This document shows positions 17,453 to 27,409 of a stretch of 38,811 nucleotides of DNA, piece after piece. The DNA lies in the NCBI GenBank assembly GCA_009746045.1, contig RPFO01002223.1, positions 1 to 38,811 on the forward strand. The letters are read 5' to 3'. The notes beneath the pieces are model-generated. The model worked only from the letters and a program-made list of their open reading frames with translations. It did not search any database and was not told the origin of the DNA. This DNA comes from Mesostigma viride. Its lineage: Eukaryota > Streptophyta > Mesostigmatophyceae > Mesostigmatales > Mesostigmataceae. The stretch's first letter is position 1. Every line of letters starts with the position of its first letter. The translations under genes were made by a program, and so were the position numbers.

Positions 17453-20400
17453 CTAGAACGACATCTGGCTCTCGCTGACCACGGAGGCGGAGGCGGACCC
17501 GATGGCGCCCATGCTGTTGCTGGACGTGATCGTGTTGGGAGCGGGGTTCACGCCCACCCACCCGTTGCCGCCAGAACCACGCACCTTCACCAGCTGCAGC
17601 CCCTCGTTGTTAGAGATGCGGAACCCGTACGTCACCGTCTGGCTGCCCGCGTACATCTCCCTCCACCCGTACAGCTGGGTGTGCGCCGACGTGATCGCCG
17701 CGTTCTTGACGCGCACGTCGTCGAACCACAACGAGTAGCCGGGCTGCGCCTTGCCGGGGCCCAGAATCAGAGTGGGCGTGGGGCCCACGTCCACCGACGA
17801 GGGGATCGTGGCCGCCAACACGCCGTCCACGTACAGACGTGTCGACGAAAGGCTGCCGTCACGCACGACGGCCATGACGAACGGAGTCGCCCCCACCACC
17901 GGCGATGTCTCCGCGGACGCGGTTCCGTCCGTGACGGTCAGGCATCCGCTGTTCGTCACCGTCACGCGCGTCGCCGCGGAAGTCCCCAAGGCGTTTCTGA
18001 AACGGACGTAGTCGTACGTGACCTCCTGCGCCGACTGCTGTCGAGTGGTACCCCCGATGCGCAGGTACGAGTTGGCCACCTTGATCTGGGGGTTTTGCAG
18101 AACCGAGTCCGGAAGCGTCACGCCGTTCTGCCCCGTCTGCAGATTCACCTCGACGTCGTCGTACCAAAGCTGGAATAGGTTACGCGCGTCGGATAGCCCC
18201 TCGACCGCGCCCGTGTACGTCTTACGCAGGAGACGATACTTGTGATAGGCGCCGTTGGTGGGACGGTTGCCAGCGCTCGTGAGCGCCTCGAGGTACGTGA
18301 ACGGAATTCTGAGAAGACGATCTGTTTTTCCAAGGTCCTCTGTGACGATGTACAGATTGGCATTGGCGGAACAATAAAGAGAGACGCGCGCACCATTGGA
18401 TGGGCCGGCATAATCATCTCCGACGAAGAAGATTCCGAAATTGTTCACGTTTCCGACAGCCGTCGTCTTCATGCGAGCCTCCACCGTCCACTCTCCGTAT
18501 CCGTCATTGGGAGTAGCGCCCGTGGTGTCCAGATCGGTCATTTGAACGTACCTGGTGCTGACGCTCTGCGCGGGGCACACAACCTCGCCGCTGACCGCCG
18601 TCACGCCGGCAAACGAACCGCTCGTCCCCGTCCCGGTGTTGGCCACGCTAGTCAGGTTGGCGGCGTCGTCGAACCACTTACCCAACCAAACGCTATCGGC
18701 GTTTCCCTCGTACGACGCCAAGACCGTGCCGTTCGCGGCAGTCGACGACAGGTCCGCCCCGGGGATCACCTTCGCGACGATCGTGAAGGTGCTGTTGGGC
18801 AGGGACGTGGCGCACGTCGCCTTCTGCGTCCCCGAGTCGTCCACGCGCAGAACGCCGCCGGAAACGGTGGACCCGGATACCAGCGTCAGCGTCTTGGCCC
18901 CCACCTCGGACACGGCGTTCGTGTTGAACTCCCACCGCACGTCGTCCGACCCTGAGTCCAGACCGGCGAGATTCGTGTTGGTCCCGGGCGCCTCGCGGTC
19001 GGCGGCGGTGATGGTGCGGGACAGCAGCAGCTGGCCGCCCTCCAGGTGCCAGTACGAGCCGCCGTGGTCGCCCTTGTCCTGCGAGGTCTCGCCGGCGCCC
19101 ATGTGCCAGGTGAGGGCGCGGTTGCCAAAGGAGGCGCTGCCGTCCACGAACAGGCCGGAGTTTTCGGAGGCCGCGTTGGTCGAGGCCATGCCCTTGTTCA
19201 GCTTGAAGTAGTCCACCGACCAGTTCTGGTTGGCACCGTTTGGTGAAGAGCTGCCAAACATCATCGTAAAATTTTGGCTGTTTGCCAGGTAGCTTGTTGC
19301 GATCGTAGTTGGCGATCCTCCGAATGTGATTGGAACGGTAGCCCCGCCATCTTTGGAAAACGTAAACGTCCCCGTGCACACCCCCCGGACCACTCGAATG
19401 ACAGCTTGAACAGGTACGTCCCCGCAGAGTTAAGCATGTTAACCGCGTCGGAGGTGATATTGATTTGAGCTCCACCAGCCACGGACCTATCGAGACGGAG
19501 CGCGCCATTGCTAGCGGAAAACCGATAAAACGATTGACCTGGGATAAAGTTTTCGATGCCGAAAAACTGATACGCACCGTTTACATTTGAGGCCAGGGCA
19601 CTGCTAATTGTGACGGGGAACTCGATGTACAAATTGTCCGCGCTCAGATTAATGAGGCTGGTAGGGATATTTGCGTACTCAGTCGGATAGTAAAATGCGG
19701 TCCTTGAATACGTCTGAGTCGTGATATTCAACACCCCGCCACTTACACTTGCTCCATTGAACGTCGATACCATGACGTTGCTGTACCCGGGCGCTGCGTT
19801 AGAAGTACCGGTGAACGGGAAGTCCATGATCGTAGCAGACCCGGGCTGGTAGCCCACCTTCACCTTCTTGTCCACGATATCCAGGTTCCCGCTGGCGTTG
19901 GTGCTCTCGAGCACGCCCGCCACCTTCAGGTCCCCTCCCACCACCATGTTGCCGGTGCTGGTGATCGTGCTGGAGCCCGTCAGAGCCCCCGTGACGGCCA
20001 CCGTGCCGCTCGCGCTGGTCAGCTCCAGATTGCCCGCCGAGGTCGTCACCTTGCCGCTGCCGCCCGCAGTGCTGGTCAGGGTCAGGTCCTTGGCGACCGC
20101 CACGCTGGAGCTGCCGGTGCTGATGCTGTTGTTAGTCACAGTGATGCCGCCCACGTCCACACGGTTGGCCACCGCCCCCGCGGAGGTCAGAGAGAGCGTG
20201 CCGCTGCTGGTGGTGATGCCCGCGGTCTTCACCTTCACGCCGTCGATCACCACCGACCCGGTGCCGTTGGACGAGAGCGTCAGGTCCGCGTTGGCCACGT
20301 TGTTGCTGATGCCCGAGGTCTTCACCTTCACGTTGTCCAGGAGCACGGAGCCGGTGCCGTTGCTGGCCAGGGTCAGGTTGCCGTTGCCCGTAGAGGTCGA

Positions 20401-20925
20401 CACCGACGCGTCCGTCACCGTGACCCCGCCCACCTGGAGCGCATTAGTGGAAGCGCCGCCCGAGCTCAGCGCCAGCGCGCCGGTGGAAGTGGTCACCGCG
20501 CCGCCCTTCACGCGCACGTTGTCCATCGCCACCGAACCCGTGCCGTTGGGGGAAAGCGTCAGGTTGGCGTTGGCGGTGACCGGGGCGACGGAGGCGTCGG
20601 TGACCGTCACGCCGCCCACCTGGAGCGCGTTCGAGGCCGCGCCGCCAGAGCTCAGCGCCAGCGTCCCCGCCGACGTGGTCAGCGCGCGGCCGTCCAACAG
20701 GAGGTCGTCCACCTGCAGCGCGCCGTCGATCTGCGTGCTGCCGATCACCTTGAACCTCTTCAGGGCGTGCGCGCCGAGGCCCCCGTTGGGCTTCAGCACG
20801 ATGCTGTCCAGGGACTTCAACTCCAGGTTCCGCACCGTCGCGTTGGGGTTGTCGTCGCCCACGATCGCCGTAGTGTACACCTTGGACGAGCGCAGGTAGC
20901 TGAGGGTGTCGAGATTCATCGCCAT
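17453..20925 (-). CDS. Long repeat fibre protein with LamG-like heads (paralogue of 13688-16050), one frame break
   Basis: About 1157 residues. The N-terminus (ATVRNLELKSLDSIVLKPNGG) matches the other fibre. The shaft has repeats of 35-60 residues with ALQVGGVTVTDASV, LTLSPNGTGSV and TTSAGTLALSS, then TAGGSGKVTTSAGNLEL, shared nearly word for word with the paralogue. A first beta-sandwich region is followed by WHMGAGETSQDKGDHGGSYW and a second LamG-like head ending QLVKVRGSGG. One base is apparently missing in C6 at 19381-19386. Relative to the paralogue, the gene has an extra domain of about 350 residues between the shaft and the head. A surface fibre for attachment is inferred. Confidence 0.8.
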
Positions 20926-20978
20926 CTCCGATCGAGCGTATACCTATGGCTGAGATTACTTTTTTGTCCGCCTCGATC

Positions 20979-21349
20979 CTAGCCGCCTACGCGATACAGG
21001 CTTGACGGCGGGAATTGCTGTGATGTGGACGCATTGAGAGTCGATCGATGTTGTGTGAGACGATTAATTAGCTCTCGGATGTCATCTGCGTGGGCCTTAT
21101 CAAGACGATCCCCCTCATACGCGAGGATCCGCGAGAGGTTGGTGATCTGCATATCGACAACATTGGAATAGGGGCTGAACGGCGCATCCCACAACTTCCC
21201 GGGGGTCACCGGCTTGGGGGGCCGACCGACTTCTTGGCGCGGACATCGTGTTGCCTGGGGCGGCGGTGGATCACGCACCTGCCCTGACCCGGGCGGCACA
21301 TGTTACGGCACCCCCGCCCCGACTGCGTTTTTCCTGTGCACTTTGCCAT
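20979..21349 (-). CDS. Zinc-module protein with helical tail, one frame break
   Basis: About 123 residues. From ATG 21349 the protein begins MAKC and shows C-x9-C-x3-C-x6-C-x2-H with TKTxSGRGC-like spacing, a complete presumptive zinc site. The tail (ITNLSRILAYEGDRLDKAHADDIRELINRL) is a charged helix. The frame shifts in G6 (plus strand) at 21216-21221, one base short. The plan, zinc module then helical tail, is the same as that of the protein nested in the reductase intron. A TATA-like ATTAAAAAATC lies about 30 nt upstream. It is divergent from a second zinc-module gene at 21479. Function unknown; these modules are frequent in giant viruses and phages, as I recall. Confidence 0.65.
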
Positions 21350-21478
21350 CACTGTCGCGTCTGGAGTAATACAGAGATTTTTTAATGCAGACTCGGAGGG
21401 AGCTGGCTTCGGAAGCCGGCCGCACACCGTGACCGGCAGGACCGCGTGTTTTTTTCTATGAGACAGTTACGCGCCATC

Positions 21479-21837
21479 ATGGTGCGGTGCCAGCAATACA
21501 CGCTCGTAGGCAGGAGGTGCAGGGGTCGCTGCAAGGGGCGCTCGTCTCGTTGCGCCGTGCACAGGACGAGGGCATCCGGAGCCTCCAAGGGCTGGTCCAG
21601 GACCAGCGGGTCGGCCAGGAAGCGCGTGGAGATCGAGCGAGAGTGGGAGGACACGGCACAAAGCGCGTACCCCCCGGGATGGAGTTGGGTCACCCCGGTA
21701 GCCAACGCCCCCTCCTCTTGGCCTGCAGGCGCTTGTACCTCATCGTATCGGTGCGAACAGGGCGGACGGTGCGCGGCGGGGGGGGCGGCATAAGCGAAGA
21801 GGAAGCGGTGTTCGAGCGGGGCGTGTTGGAGAGGTAG
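21479..21837 (+). CDS. Zinc-module protein, one frame break
   Basis: About 119 residues. From ATG 21479 (alternative ATG 21458) the protein begins MVRC and has C-x9-C-x3-C-x6-C-x2-H with complete ligands, a basic linker (KGWSRTSGSARKR) and an acidic helix. The frame shifts at C6, 21670-21675 (one base short), into a tail ending FERGVLER at 21837. Downstream frame choice is less certain because the opposite strand is also open there. It is divergent from the sister zinc gene 129 bp away, an arrangement that suggests a local duplication. Confidence 0.55.
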
Positions 21838-21901
21838 GTTTTCTGGCTCGGGAGCTCGAAGCGCCAAGTGGGAGGGAGACGCCTGCTCGGCCACTGTTCG
21901 G

Positions 21902-22347
21902 CTAGCGACGACGGGCGCGGCGGGGCGGGGGCGGGGCGGGGGCGGGGCGGGGCGGGGGCGGGACCACTTGGACATCGTCATCGTCTCCTGTGAGGTCGAC
22001 CAACACGATGTCGCGCGTGAGATCGATAAATGGCGGGGGGGGTTGGCAGGAGCGGGCGCCCTGGACCGCTTCGGCCGTGCCCGGGGAGGGGTGTACGTCA
22101 TCCGGGCTGTCGATGTAGAGAATCGGGGGCGCCGTGGGGCGCCGCTGCTTTTACCCGTCTCGTCGGAGGCGCGCACCCTGGACCGCTTCGGCCGTGCCCG
22201 GGGAGGGGTGTACGTCATCCGGGCTGTCGATGTAGAGAATCGGGGGCGCCGTGGGGCGCCGCTGCTTTTACCCGTCTCGTCGGAGGCGCGCACCCTGTGT
22301 GCGCGGCGGCGGACGTTGGAATTAGTGACAGAGCCGCGTCTCGTCAT
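21902..22347 (-). CDS. Basic protein with tandem SUMO-interaction-like motifs, one frame break
   Basis: About 148 residues. From ATG 22347 a basic region contains a perfect 39-residue duplication (the 117-bp DNA repeat). After C8 (22035-22042 on the plus strand, one base short) the frame continues into FIDLTRDIVLVDLTGDDDD, two SIM cores followed by acid, and a Pro/Arg-rich tail coded by the GGGGC tract. An alternative: the SIM frame is open further upstream and there reads PILYIDSPDDV, a third SIM-like core, but it has no ATG before a TAA, so a spliced start is possible. CATATAAG lies just upstream of ATG 22347. Together with the protein at 1-2123 this makes a recurring SIM theme. Confidence 0.5.
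21919..21962. repeat. GGGGC/GGGGGC tract, quadruplex-prone
   Basis: At least eight runs of four or five G separated by single C on the plus strand. It codes Pro/Arg-rich tail sequence on the minus strand. Such a tract is expected to form G-quadruplexes and to be prone to length errors. Confidence 0.8.
22061..22294. repeat. Perfect 117-bp tandem duplication, two copies
   Basis: The block starting CTGGACCGCTTCGG at 22061 is repeated exactly from 22178. The period of 117 is a multiple of three, so frames are kept. No substitutions are seen between copies, so the duplication is recent or gene-converted. Confidence 0.9.
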
Positions 22348-22351
22348 CGCG

Positions 22352-22359
22352 CTTATATG
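22352..22359 (-). promoter_or_regulatory. TATA-like box between divergent genes
   Basis: CATATAAG on the minus strand, 4 nt before ATG 22347; on the plus strand it reads CTTATATG and could equally serve the gene at 22482 about 125 nt away. The orientation is ambiguous. Confidence 0.35.
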
Positions 22360-22481
22360 TCGAGGCGATAATTATTGTATCCCGTGTTTACCTGGAAGAA
22401 TAGGAATGAAAGGAGGACGCGAGCAGGTCGCGCGCTTATCTCAGGCGTTAACATTTCTTCTGCCATTGCAGGAATGTGAAC

Positions 22482-23396
22482 ATGGCACAGGCTGTTGTAG
22501 CCTACCTACAGCCCTCAAAGGCCCTGCCAGAGGGCGCGGAAGACCCCTTCGCTGGCAAGATCCGTGTGACACCGGACGGCAAGATATCGGTTATCGATGT
22601 CATCAAGGTTGTAAGCTATACTGAGATCTCCGGCACTCTTGCACCGGATGCGCAAAGGCAAGCTAGTCACTGCCTCTCCAGGCTCCAAGACGAGCACAAA
22701 GAAGTGTGTGCGGATTTGACACTCTGGAAATTCCCAGGCGCCAGGCAGCGGGACACGCCCGTGACCGACCGAGCTGGCATCATCCGCATCGTCCAGCTGC
22801 TGCCCGGCAGGCGGGCGGCCTCCTTCCGCGACCGGCTGGGGCTGCTCTACGAGCGGTACCTGGACCTGGACCGCTCGCTGGCCGACGAGATCTACGCGCG
22901 CGCGGACGCCAGGGACCTGCAGCTCGCCAGCGACAAGCGCGTGAAGAGCTGCGACTCCACCAAGAGCCACATGCAGGCCGTCAAGGAGAGCGGCGCCCCC
23001 TCCACGGCCGCCAACCCGGCCAGGGTCTACGCGCACATAAACGAGACCGAGAACTACACCGCGACCGGCATGCGCACCTACGACATCCGCCAGCTGCACG
23101 CGATGAAGAAGGGCGACTCCACCCGCGACTACTTCACGGAGTCCGTCAACGTGGGCATCGACCTCATGAACGTGCTCAACCAGTCCGCGATAAAGAGGGG
23201 CGAGGACCCCGTCGCCAGCATGGACAACATAGGCAAGGAGCTATTCCCCGTGTTCGAGAGACTGAAAATGCACGAGGAGGCGAGGCGGCCCCAGGACCGC
23301 TCCTTCGCCCTAGAGAACAAGCGCAAGAGAGAGGAGCACCGCGCCAACCAGAGGCTGCTGGCGGAGGCCAAGCAGGCCAAGTGCATAAAAACGTGA
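22482..23396 (+). CDS. BRO-N-like / viral regulatory domain protein
   Basis: 304 residues, intact. Residues about 33-130 (GKISVIDVIKVV, LWKFPGARQRDTPVTD, IVQLLPGRRAASFRDRL, LDLDRSLADEI) match, from memory, the BRO-N/KilA-associated domain found in many large DNA viruses and in virus-derived genes of algae. The C-terminal part is helical and charged, ending in a Lys/Arg/Gln-rich coiled coil. The probable role is DNA-binding regulation, inferred from the family. The leader CTTCTGCCATTGCAG at 22457-22471 looks like a 3' splice site, so a leader intron is possible. Confidence 0.75.
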   Translation: MAQAVVAYLQPSKALPEGAEDPFAGKIRVTPDGKISVIDVIKVVSYTEISGTLAPDAQRQASHCLSRLQDEHKEVCADLTLWKFPGARQRDTPVTDRAGIIRIVQLLPGRRAASFRDRLGLLYERYLDLDRSLADEIYARADARDLQLASDKRVKSCDSTKSHMQAVKESGAPSTAANPARVYAHINETENYTATGMRTYDIRQLHAMKKGDSTRDYFTESVNVGIDLMNVLNQSAIKRGEDPVASMDNIGKELFPVFERLKMHEEARRPQDRSFALENKRKREEHRANQRLLAEAKQAKCIKT

Positions 23397-23547
23397 CTTC
23401 CATTGATCAAATCGAATCATATTTATTACCCCATTTCACACTGTATCACCCCATGAACGCATCACGCATTCGCTGACAAAGCCACAAACAGTCGCAAGCC
23501 CTACAAAAAATAATGCACATAATCATCACGACAGTCCAAAAACTGAA

Positions 23548-24144
23548 TCACTCCAAAACAGTCAACTCGGCGTGCGACACCGCGTGGTCGCTGCTCAGTT
23601 GGGACCACCAGCCCCACTCCCACGCGGGCGAGCTGGGGATGGCGCGCCCCTGATGCCTCCACTTGGCCGTCATGACGTTGTAGCACTTGACCACAAAGGA
23701 GAAGGACCTGTCGGCGAAAGTCTTGCTCGAACCCAGACAGTCGAAGAGCCGCTCTCGGATACTCTTCATCTGCGAACGGCTGACCCTCTTCCCGTGCCTG
23801 GCCAGCCCCTCGCGAACCTTGTCCCACAGGATCCACAGCTTCTCCTCCTTCCTCGCCCTCGGCGTCTCCAGCGCGTCCAAGCACTCCATGAAGCGGTCGG
23901 GGCATATCAACTTCAAGACGGCCTCCAGCTGCCCGTCCTCCCGCCCGCCGAACCGGCGGCGATCCCCATTCTCCTGGCGGTACAGCAGCTCCTCGCGCAC
24001 TTCCTTTTCGAGCTTCTCGGCGGGTTGTCTGTACCTGCAGATCTCCCAGTAGACCTCGTCCATCTCGGGGCAGATCCCGCGCCCATTCGGCCAGATGCGC
24101 TCCAGGATGATCCGCAGGGCGATCGGGGGCAATGCCTGGAACAT
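23548..24144 (-). CDS. Hypothetical protein, N-terminus uncertain (possible polyproline leader)
   Basis: 198 residues from ATG 24144, intact, ending at 23548. Helical, Trp- and Arg-rich; no recognised family. The opening FQALPPIALRIILERI faintly recalls an F-box but is not enough for a call. Coding-like sequence in the same frame extends upstream through FAATGWETVQD and a run of about 20 prolines (24218-24280) to a stop near 24330. The true N-terminus is therefore probably longer and starts in another frame or exon. The 24345-26053 gene ends just upstream on the same strand, so a fusion by frameshift cannot be excluded. Confidence 0.6.
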   Translation of the reverse strand: MFQALPPIALRIILERIWPNGRGICPEMDEVYWEICRYRQPAEKLEKEVREELLYRQENGDRRRFGGREDGQLEAVLKLICPDRFMECLDALETPRARKEEKLWILWDKVREGLARHGKRVSRSQMKSIRERLFDCLGSSKTFADRSFSFVVKCYNVMTAKWRHQGRAIPSSPAWEWGWWSQLSSDHAVSHAELTVLE

Positions 24145-24217
24145 CACATCGACCGGGGGCTCGGGAACGGGGTCGCGCGCGGTGTCCTGGACCGTCTCCC
24201 ACCCGGTGGCAGCGAAA

Positions 24218-24280
24218 GGAGGCGGCGGGGGAGGAGGCGGCGGCGGGGGAGGAGGAGGAGGCGGCGGCGGCGGCGGCGGG
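24218..24280. repeat. GGC/GGA triplet tract (polyproline on the minus strand)
   Basis: A run of GGC, GGG and GGA triplets. In the minus-strand frame of the downstream gene it codes about 20 consecutive prolines. Length is likely unstable. Confidence 0.7.
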
Positions 24281-24344
24281 TCCCGGCAGAGCCCCCCCTG
24301 CGCGCAAGCACCACCGGCGGGGAGAAGGGGACGTCAGCGAGCCA

Positions 24345-26053
24345 CTACACCAGGACGGACCCCCGCCCGCTCTCATCGCACAACTCCGTCCACAAATCAA
24401 ACCCAGACCCCTGACAGATGGCGGACAGCTGGCGCGCGAACCGGACCCCCGTGTACGACATATGACACGACTGCTCGTGCTTATCCATCAGCAGGTGAGC
24501 GGATACCACCTGCCTGCGACGGTCGTCGAAGAACGCCCGCATGTCGCCCAGGACGCGCGCGCCCCATCCGTCGTACCCGCTCATGTCCCCCGTCCGGACG
24601 GCGTGCATGTCGGCGCGCGCCGTGCGCTCCACCTCGATGAAGCTCGAGTACGGCAGCATCAGCTCGGCCACGTCCTCGGGCCACCTCCCCGCCGGGGCCT
24701 TTGCGAACCGCTCGCTCACCTTCTTGAACAGGGCCTCCACCTCCTGCCCGGTGGCGGGGACGCTCGTCAGGCGCCTGTACGCGTCGAACATCGTGACGAA
24801 ATGGTCGTGCCAGTAGCACCGCCGGAACAGGAACAGCGCCGTGATCATGAAGACGAGGCCCGGACGCGAGCCGTACGCGTCGGCGAACACCCACCCCGCC
24901 GCCGCCAGGCTGTTCACGGCCTTGTCCACCTGCCCCCGCGCCACCATGTACAGGGCCTGCACAACGGGACGCCGCCCGTGGGTATCCTCGGCCATGTCGG
25001 CCCCGTTGTCGACCGGAAACAGCATGCGCACGGCGGTCGCGCGCTGCGGCGTGAACCGCCCGCCGCCCTTGCCGCCCTTGCCGCCGTCCCCGCCCGGCTC
25101 CGCGCACCACACGAACAGGTCGATCCCCTCCACGATGGCCTGGCGCTTGGCGGGCTTGTCCCCCGGGCACAGCACCCCCTGGAGCGCGCGGACCACGCGG
25201 CAAAACTCCCCCTCGTCGTTCTCGCGCGAGGCCTTGTGCAGGTGATCCATCCATCCCAGCACGATCTCCTTCGTCGCGGCGTCCCGCCGGTGCGCGCCCC
25301 CGACCTGCACCGGACGCGGGGGGCGGGTGGGAGTGGGGGAGTGGATGACGGGCTGGAAGCTCCCCCCGTTCAGGCCCTGGATGTCCGCCACCAACCGCCG
25401 GAAACGCTCCCTGAAACTCCGCCCCTCGGCCAACACGGCCTGCCCCTCGGGCGAGATCGAGTGGCAGGACATGGGAGGAGGGGCGCCCACCAGCATCACG
25501 TTCTTCTTGCTGTCACGCCAGGCCCCGATGCCGGCGGACCGCAGGGTGCCGTCGGAGTGGACCTCCACCACGTAGGCCTCCCCGCGGAAGACCATGCGCT
25601 CGATGGCTTTCGAAGTGAGCGAAACCCTGTCGCCGCCCGAATAGCCGGTCGCCACCCGGACCGCCGTCATGTAGCCGCCCATGACCGTCTCGCGCAGGGC
25701 GTCCCCCATCGCCGCGTAGATGACCCCCCGATGTTCCGGCGCCGCCTCCGCCCCGACGCGCGCCTCCACCCCCGCCTTCTTGAGGGCCTGGACCCCCTTC
25801 GGCCCCAGCCTGACCACGCCCCGCTCGACCCCCATGAAGGGAGACAAGATGTCCGTAAGGGCGTAGGCCATCTCCGACATCATCCACCGGAGCGCCCCCC
25901 CCTCCGCGGAATCGATGTGGCAGGAGGAGGGGGGGGGATCGGCGACAGCCCCATGCTGCCGGAGTTGTCCACCGTGAACTCCTCCCAGCCCACCTGGCGC
26001 ATCATGCCATCAGGGTGCACCTTGACCACGAAAATGCCCCCCTCTTTGATCAT
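24345..26053 (-). CDS. Large hypothetical protein with internal duplication, one frame break
   Basis: About 569 residues from ATG 26053. Residues near the start (FVVKVHPDGMMRQVGWEEF ... SCHIDS) recur further on (YVVEVHSDGTLRSAGIGAW ... SCHSIS), a duplicated unit of roughly 110 residues. The rest is helical with several Trp and no known motif. One base is missing in G9 (plus strand) at 25929-25937. Coding-like sequence continues upstream of the ATG to about 26148, where GCTTTCCAG resembles a splice acceptor, so the first exon may lie near or beyond the 50-bp repeats. I do not recognise the family. Confidence 0.6.
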
Positions 26054-26257
26054 GCCCGCCACCAGGGGCAAGAGGTGAGCGACGGCAGCATCCGCCAGCC
26101 CCTCGACAACGTGGGAGTCCGTGTCTGCCCGCGGCGAATCTGGAAAGCGAAATCAAGCACGCGAGAAAAGCACGAGACAGGAGAGAAGATCAGGTGGCGC
26201 CACGGGCCATCAGCCTGCATGGCGAACACGAGGGGCGCCATCGAGCCCTGCCCCACA

Positions 26258-26887
26258 GAACGCGGGGCTCACACGACATCCAGCACCCCACAACGTCCTG
26301 CCACGGAGAATGCGGGCCTCAAACGACATCCAGCAATCGACAACGTCCTGCCACAAGGAATGCGGGCCTCAAACGACATCCAGCAATCGACAACGTCCTG
26401 CCACAAGGAATGCGGGCCTCAAACGACATCCAGCGATCGACAACGTCCTGCCACAAGGAATGCGGGCCTCAAACGACATCCAGCAATCGACAACGTCCTG
26501 CCACAAGGAATGCGGGCCTCAAACGACATCCAGCAATCGACAACGTCCTGCCACAAGGAATGCAGCTCTCATACGGCATCGAATCCCGATTCCCATCTCG
26601 CCACGGAGAATGCGGGCCTCAAACGACATCCAGCGATCGACAACGTCCTGCCACAAGGAATGCAGCTCTCATACGGCATCGAATCCCGATTCCCATCTCG
26701 CCACGGAGAATGCTGGCTTCAAACGACATCCAGCGATCGACAACGTCCTGCCACAAGGAATGCAGCTCTCATACGGCATCGAATCCCGATTCCCATCTCG
26801 CCACGGAGAATGCGGCCCTCATGCGACATCCAGCAATCGAGAGCATCCTGCCACGAAGAACGCCCCCCCTCACACGCTGTCACGGGG
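26258..26887. repeat. 50-bp minisatellite, about 12.6 units of two types
   Basis: Units start with GAATGCGGGCCTCAAACGAC. Type A ends CCAGCAATCGACAACGTCCTGCC-like; type B (GAATGCAGCTCTCATACGGC) alternates with type A at the right end: B-A-B-A-B at about 26558, 26608, 26658, 26708 and 26758. Because 50 is not a multiple of three, all plus frames stay open, so the frames here are not taken as genes. There are no unique spacers, so this is not a CRISPR array. Confidence 0.9.
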
Positions 26888-26910
26888 TTTGCCGACGAGA
26901 ACACGCACCC

Positions 26911-27078
26911 ATGAATGTAGCAAGACTTGACGCCCAGCAGGCGATCTGTGAGGACAAGTGGGAAAGCGAGTGGCAGAGCGGTCAGACGGCCTGGTGTACT
27001 GCGATCTTGGAGCGGTCAGGCGGCCTGGAGGCCCGCGGGGTATCGCCCCTGTTTATGCACATCCGCCCCTTTCCGTAA
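26911..27078 (+). CDS. Possible small ORF after the minisatellite
   Basis: 55 residues (MNVARLDAQQAICEDKW...), acidic and Trp-containing start. No homologue recognised. It is the only candidate in the 520-bp stretch from 26888 to 27409, which otherwise holds a diverged direct repeat near 27140 and 27180 (CAGCTTGTCCCGACCCGAGC / CAGCTTATCCGACCGAACCC) and a weak GATATAGG box at about 27293. Confidence 0.2.
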   Translation: MNVARLDAQQAICEDKWESEWQSGQTAWCTAILERSGGLEARGVSPLFMHIRPFP

Positions 27079-27409
27079 CCGCCTCTCGGACCCAGCGGGA
27101 TCGTGCCCGTGTGACGTCAGTCCACCAGGCGAAGGACCCCGCCAGCTTGTCCCGACCCGAGCCCGCGAGAAAACGCCTCCGTCAGCTTATCCGACCGAAC
27201 CCGCGAGAGAACAGCGCGGAAGGCGGGAAACGCCCCCAGCCACGTGGGAGCGCCACACAGAGCGCGCGCCGGGCCTTGCCGCGAGGGATGCATGATATAG
27301 GCGACCTGCCACGTGGGGCGCCGGGGAGAGCGAGAGAAGAGTCGAGTCCATTACAATTTGGGCAGACCGTCGACAGACCTCGGCATTCACGCAAACGACG
27401 CACGCAGCC

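Noticed and set aside
23548-24144. F-box assignment
   Set aside because: Only a short LPPIALRIIL-like stretch fits; no further support.
24132-26078. 648-residue plus-strand frame
   Set aside because: Shadow of the minus-strand 24345-26053 gene; His/Arg/Pro-rich composition typical of GC-rich antisense.
26258-26887. CRISPR array
   Set aside because: Repeats are contiguous with no unique spacers, and no cas-like gene is nearby.
26127-26930. Repeat-encoded proteins across the minisatellite in three plus frames
   Set aside because: The 50-bp period cycles all frames through the same peptides, so openness is automatic.
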